Assembly (NCBI GenBank): GCA_025464125.1
Contig: JAODLU010000334.1
Span: 1 to 11,406 of the forward strand
Length of the DNA: 11,406 nucleotides
Source: Microbacteriaceae bacterium
GTDB taxonomy: Bacteria > Actinomycetota > Actinomycetes > Actinomycetales > Microbacteriaceae
Reading direction: 5' to 3'
Shown here: positions 9,974 to 11,406 of the stretch, piece after piece
How the letters are laid out: the number at the start of each line of letters is the position of its first letter
How positions within the stretch are numbered: the first letter of the stretch is position 1
Program-made: the position numbers and the translations under genes
Notes under the pieces: generated by a model
The model's database searches: none
Seen by the model: the letters and a program-made list of their open reading frames with translations, nothing else
What the model was told of the DNA's origin: nothing

Positions 9974-11406
9974 ATGTTCAAGAAGATCCTCGTCGCCAAT
10001 CGCGGAGAAATCGCGATCCGGGCGTTCCGTGCCGCATATGAGCTCGGCGCGCAAACGGTGGCAGTTTTCCCGTACGAGGATCGCAACTCGATGCATCGCC
10101 TGAAAGCCGACGAGGCATACCAGATTGGTGAGCCAGGTCATCCGGTTGCCGCGTATCTCAACGTCTCAGAGATCATTCGCGTGGCTCTCGAGTCCGGAGC
10201 AGACGCAATCTATCCCGGCTATGGCTTTCTCTCCGAGAATCCTGACCTCGCCGCCGCCGCGGAGGCTGCCGGAATCATGTTTATCGGCCCCGGCCAGCAC
10301 GTGCTCGAGATGGCGGGCAACAAGGTAACCGCGAAGGAAAACGCCATCGCGGCTGGTGTGCCGGTGCTGAAGTCCACGCCGGCTTCAGCGGATATCGACC
10401 TGCTCCTCTCGGGCGCCGAAGCAATCGGATTCCCCATTTTTGCCAAGGCGGTGGCTGGCGGCGGCGGGCGCGGCATGCGTCGCGTCGAAAAGATGGAAGA
10501 TCTTCGCGCAGCCCTCGAAGAAGCCATGCGTGAAGCCGACAGCGCATTCGGCGACCCCACCATGTTCCTGGAACAGGCAGTGGTGCGCCCGCGCCACATC
10601 GAGGTGCAGATCCTGGCGGACAGCACAGGGGAGACCGTGCACCTGTTCGAGCGGGACTGCTCTGTGCAGCGCCGTCACCAGAAGGTGATCGAGATCGCAC
10701 CGGCGCCGAACCTCGATGAGGGCATCCGACAGGCCATGTATCGCGACGCTATCGCCTTCGCGAAATCCATCGGCTATGTGAACGCCGGAACCGTGGAGTT
10801 TCTGCTCGACACGGTGGGGGAGCGCGAAGGGCAGCACTTCTTCATCGAGATGAACCCGCGGGTGCAGGTCGAGCACACTGTCACAGAGGAAGTCACCGAC
10901 GTCGACATCGTGCAGTCGCAGATGCGCATCGCGTATGGCCAGACCCTCGCGGAGCTCGGTTTACAGCAGAAGGACCTCCGCCTGAGAGGCGCGGCACTGC
11001 AGTGCCGCATCACGACTGAGGACCCGGCAGCAGGCTTCCGCCCTGACACGGGCAAGATCACCACCTATCGGTCCCCGGGTGGCGGCGGCATCCGCCTGGA
11101 TGGCGGAACCATTGATCCCGGCACCCAGATCAGCCCGTACTTCGACTCCATGCTCGTCAAGATGACCTGCCGCGGCCGCGACTTCCCGGCCGCAGTCGCC
11201 CGGGCTAAGCGAGGGCTCGCCGAGTTCCGCATCCGTGGTGTCTCCACCAACATCCCGTTCCTTCAGGCGGTGCTCGAAGACCCGTCCTTCGCGGCCGGAG
11301 ATCTCAGCACGGCGTTCATCGAAGAGCGACCACAGCTCTTCCTCACACCACAGTCGAAGGACCGTGGCACCAAGATCCTCAACTGGCTCGCAGAGGTCAC
11401 AGTAAA
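9974..11406 (+). CDS. pyc: Pyruvate carboxylase, biotin carboxylase part (3' partial)
   Basis: First 477 codons of a biotin-dependent carboxylase; the frame is still open at the right edge. The biotin carboxylase domain is complete: MFKKILVANRGEIAIRAFRA at 1-20, the glycine-rich ATP loop GGGGRGM (162-168), HIEVQ (208-212), ERDCSVQRRHQK (225-236) and EMNPRVQVEH (292-301) with catalytic R296 and E300. After the C-terminal lobe the sequence runs into LFLTPQSKDRGTKILNWLAEVTV, the linker that leads into the carboxyltransferase domain in pyruvate carboxylases. This argues against an acyl-CoA carboxylase alpha chain, which would go to a BCCP domain. The product replenishes oxaloacetate from pyruvate and bicarbonate. 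ATG 9974 follows AAAGGA at 9964-9969. The gene diverges from the ParA gene across 121 bp. Confidence 0.93.
   Translation, partial: MFKKILVANRGEIAIRAFRAAYELGAQTVAVFPYEDRNSMHRLKADEAYQIGEPGHPVAAYLNVSEIIRVALESGADAIYPGYGFLSENPDLAAAAEAAGIMFIGPGQHVLEMAGNKVTAKENAIAAGVPVLKSTPASADIDLLLSGAEAIGFPIFAKAVAGGGGRGMRRVEKMEDLRAALEEAMREADSAFGDPTMFLEQAVVRPRHIEVQILADSTGETVHLFERDCSVQRRHQKVIEIAPAPNLDEGIRQAMYRDAIAFAKSIGYVNAGTVEFLLDTVGEREGQHFFIEMNPRVQVEHTVTEEVTDVDIVQSQMRIAYGQTLAELGLQQKDLRLRGAALQCRITTEDPAAGFRPDTGKITTYRSPGGGGIRLDGGTIDPGTQISPYFDSMLVKMTCRGRDFPAAVARAKRGLAEFRIRGVSTNIPFLQAVLEDPSFAAGDLSTAFIEERPQLFLTPQSKDRGTKILNWLAEVTV

Noticed and set aside
9853..10086. Longer ParA frame
   Set aside because: The extension would overlap the first 38 codons of pyc, and ParA homologues begin a few residues before the KGG motif.

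Overview
The window is GC-rich (around 60% by eye), compactly coded chromosomal DNA from an actinobacterium, most likely of the Microbacteriaceae or a near relative. The clearest evidence is a run of genes equivalent to the Mycobacterium tuberculosis pgsA2 - garA - Rv1828 - Rv1830 neighbourhood. A deazaflavin (F420)-type nitroreductase, an actinobacterial LigC/Prim-PolC pair and several leaderless TANNNT promoters agree with this. It looks like ordinary core chromosome: I see no phage, insertion sequence, CRISPR array, tRNA or rRNA, and no gene-free stretch longer than about 160 bases.

Left part (1-3514). A primase-polymerase (Prim-PolC/LigD-POL type, probably cut at its 5' end by the window edge) converges with a stand-alone ATP-dependent DNA ligase (LigC type), three bases apart. 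In mycobacteria these two proteins cooperate in gap-filling base excision repair. Next come a PhnB-like VOC protein and a deazaflavin-dependent nitroreductase on the plus strand, meeting an Hsp15-like S4 RNA-binding protein on the minus strand.

Middle (3539-6401, minus strand). In transcription order: a DUF1295 membrane protein, two tandem short-chain dehydrogenases, then a small leucine-rich-repeat-variant protein with its own promoter. The two dehydrogenases are equal-length paralogues in register at 774 bp. They are about 70% identical, with nearly identical ends and a diverged putative substrate loop.

Right part (6445-11406). A CDP-alcohol phosphatidyltransferase, a GarA/OdhI-like FHA protein and an FtsR-like MerR regulator form a tight plus-strand operon, followed by a second MerR regulator (Rv1830 type). 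This group links envelope lipid synthesis, control of 2-oxoglutarate metabolism and cell division. The DUF151 nuclease gene that lies between the two regulators in mycobacteria is absent. An orphan ParA-type ATPase follows on the minus strand, divergent from a pyruvate carboxylase gene that runs off the right edge after its biotin carboxylase domain.

The strongest non-coding signal is regulatory. Five genes on both strands have a -10-like hexamer ending exactly six bases before a start codon that has no Shine-Dalgarno sequence, which is the signature of leaderless mRNA. Two of these promoters face each other within 43 bp. I found no convincing wholly new system; the tandem dehydrogenase pair and the promoter architecture are the most rewarding places to look.
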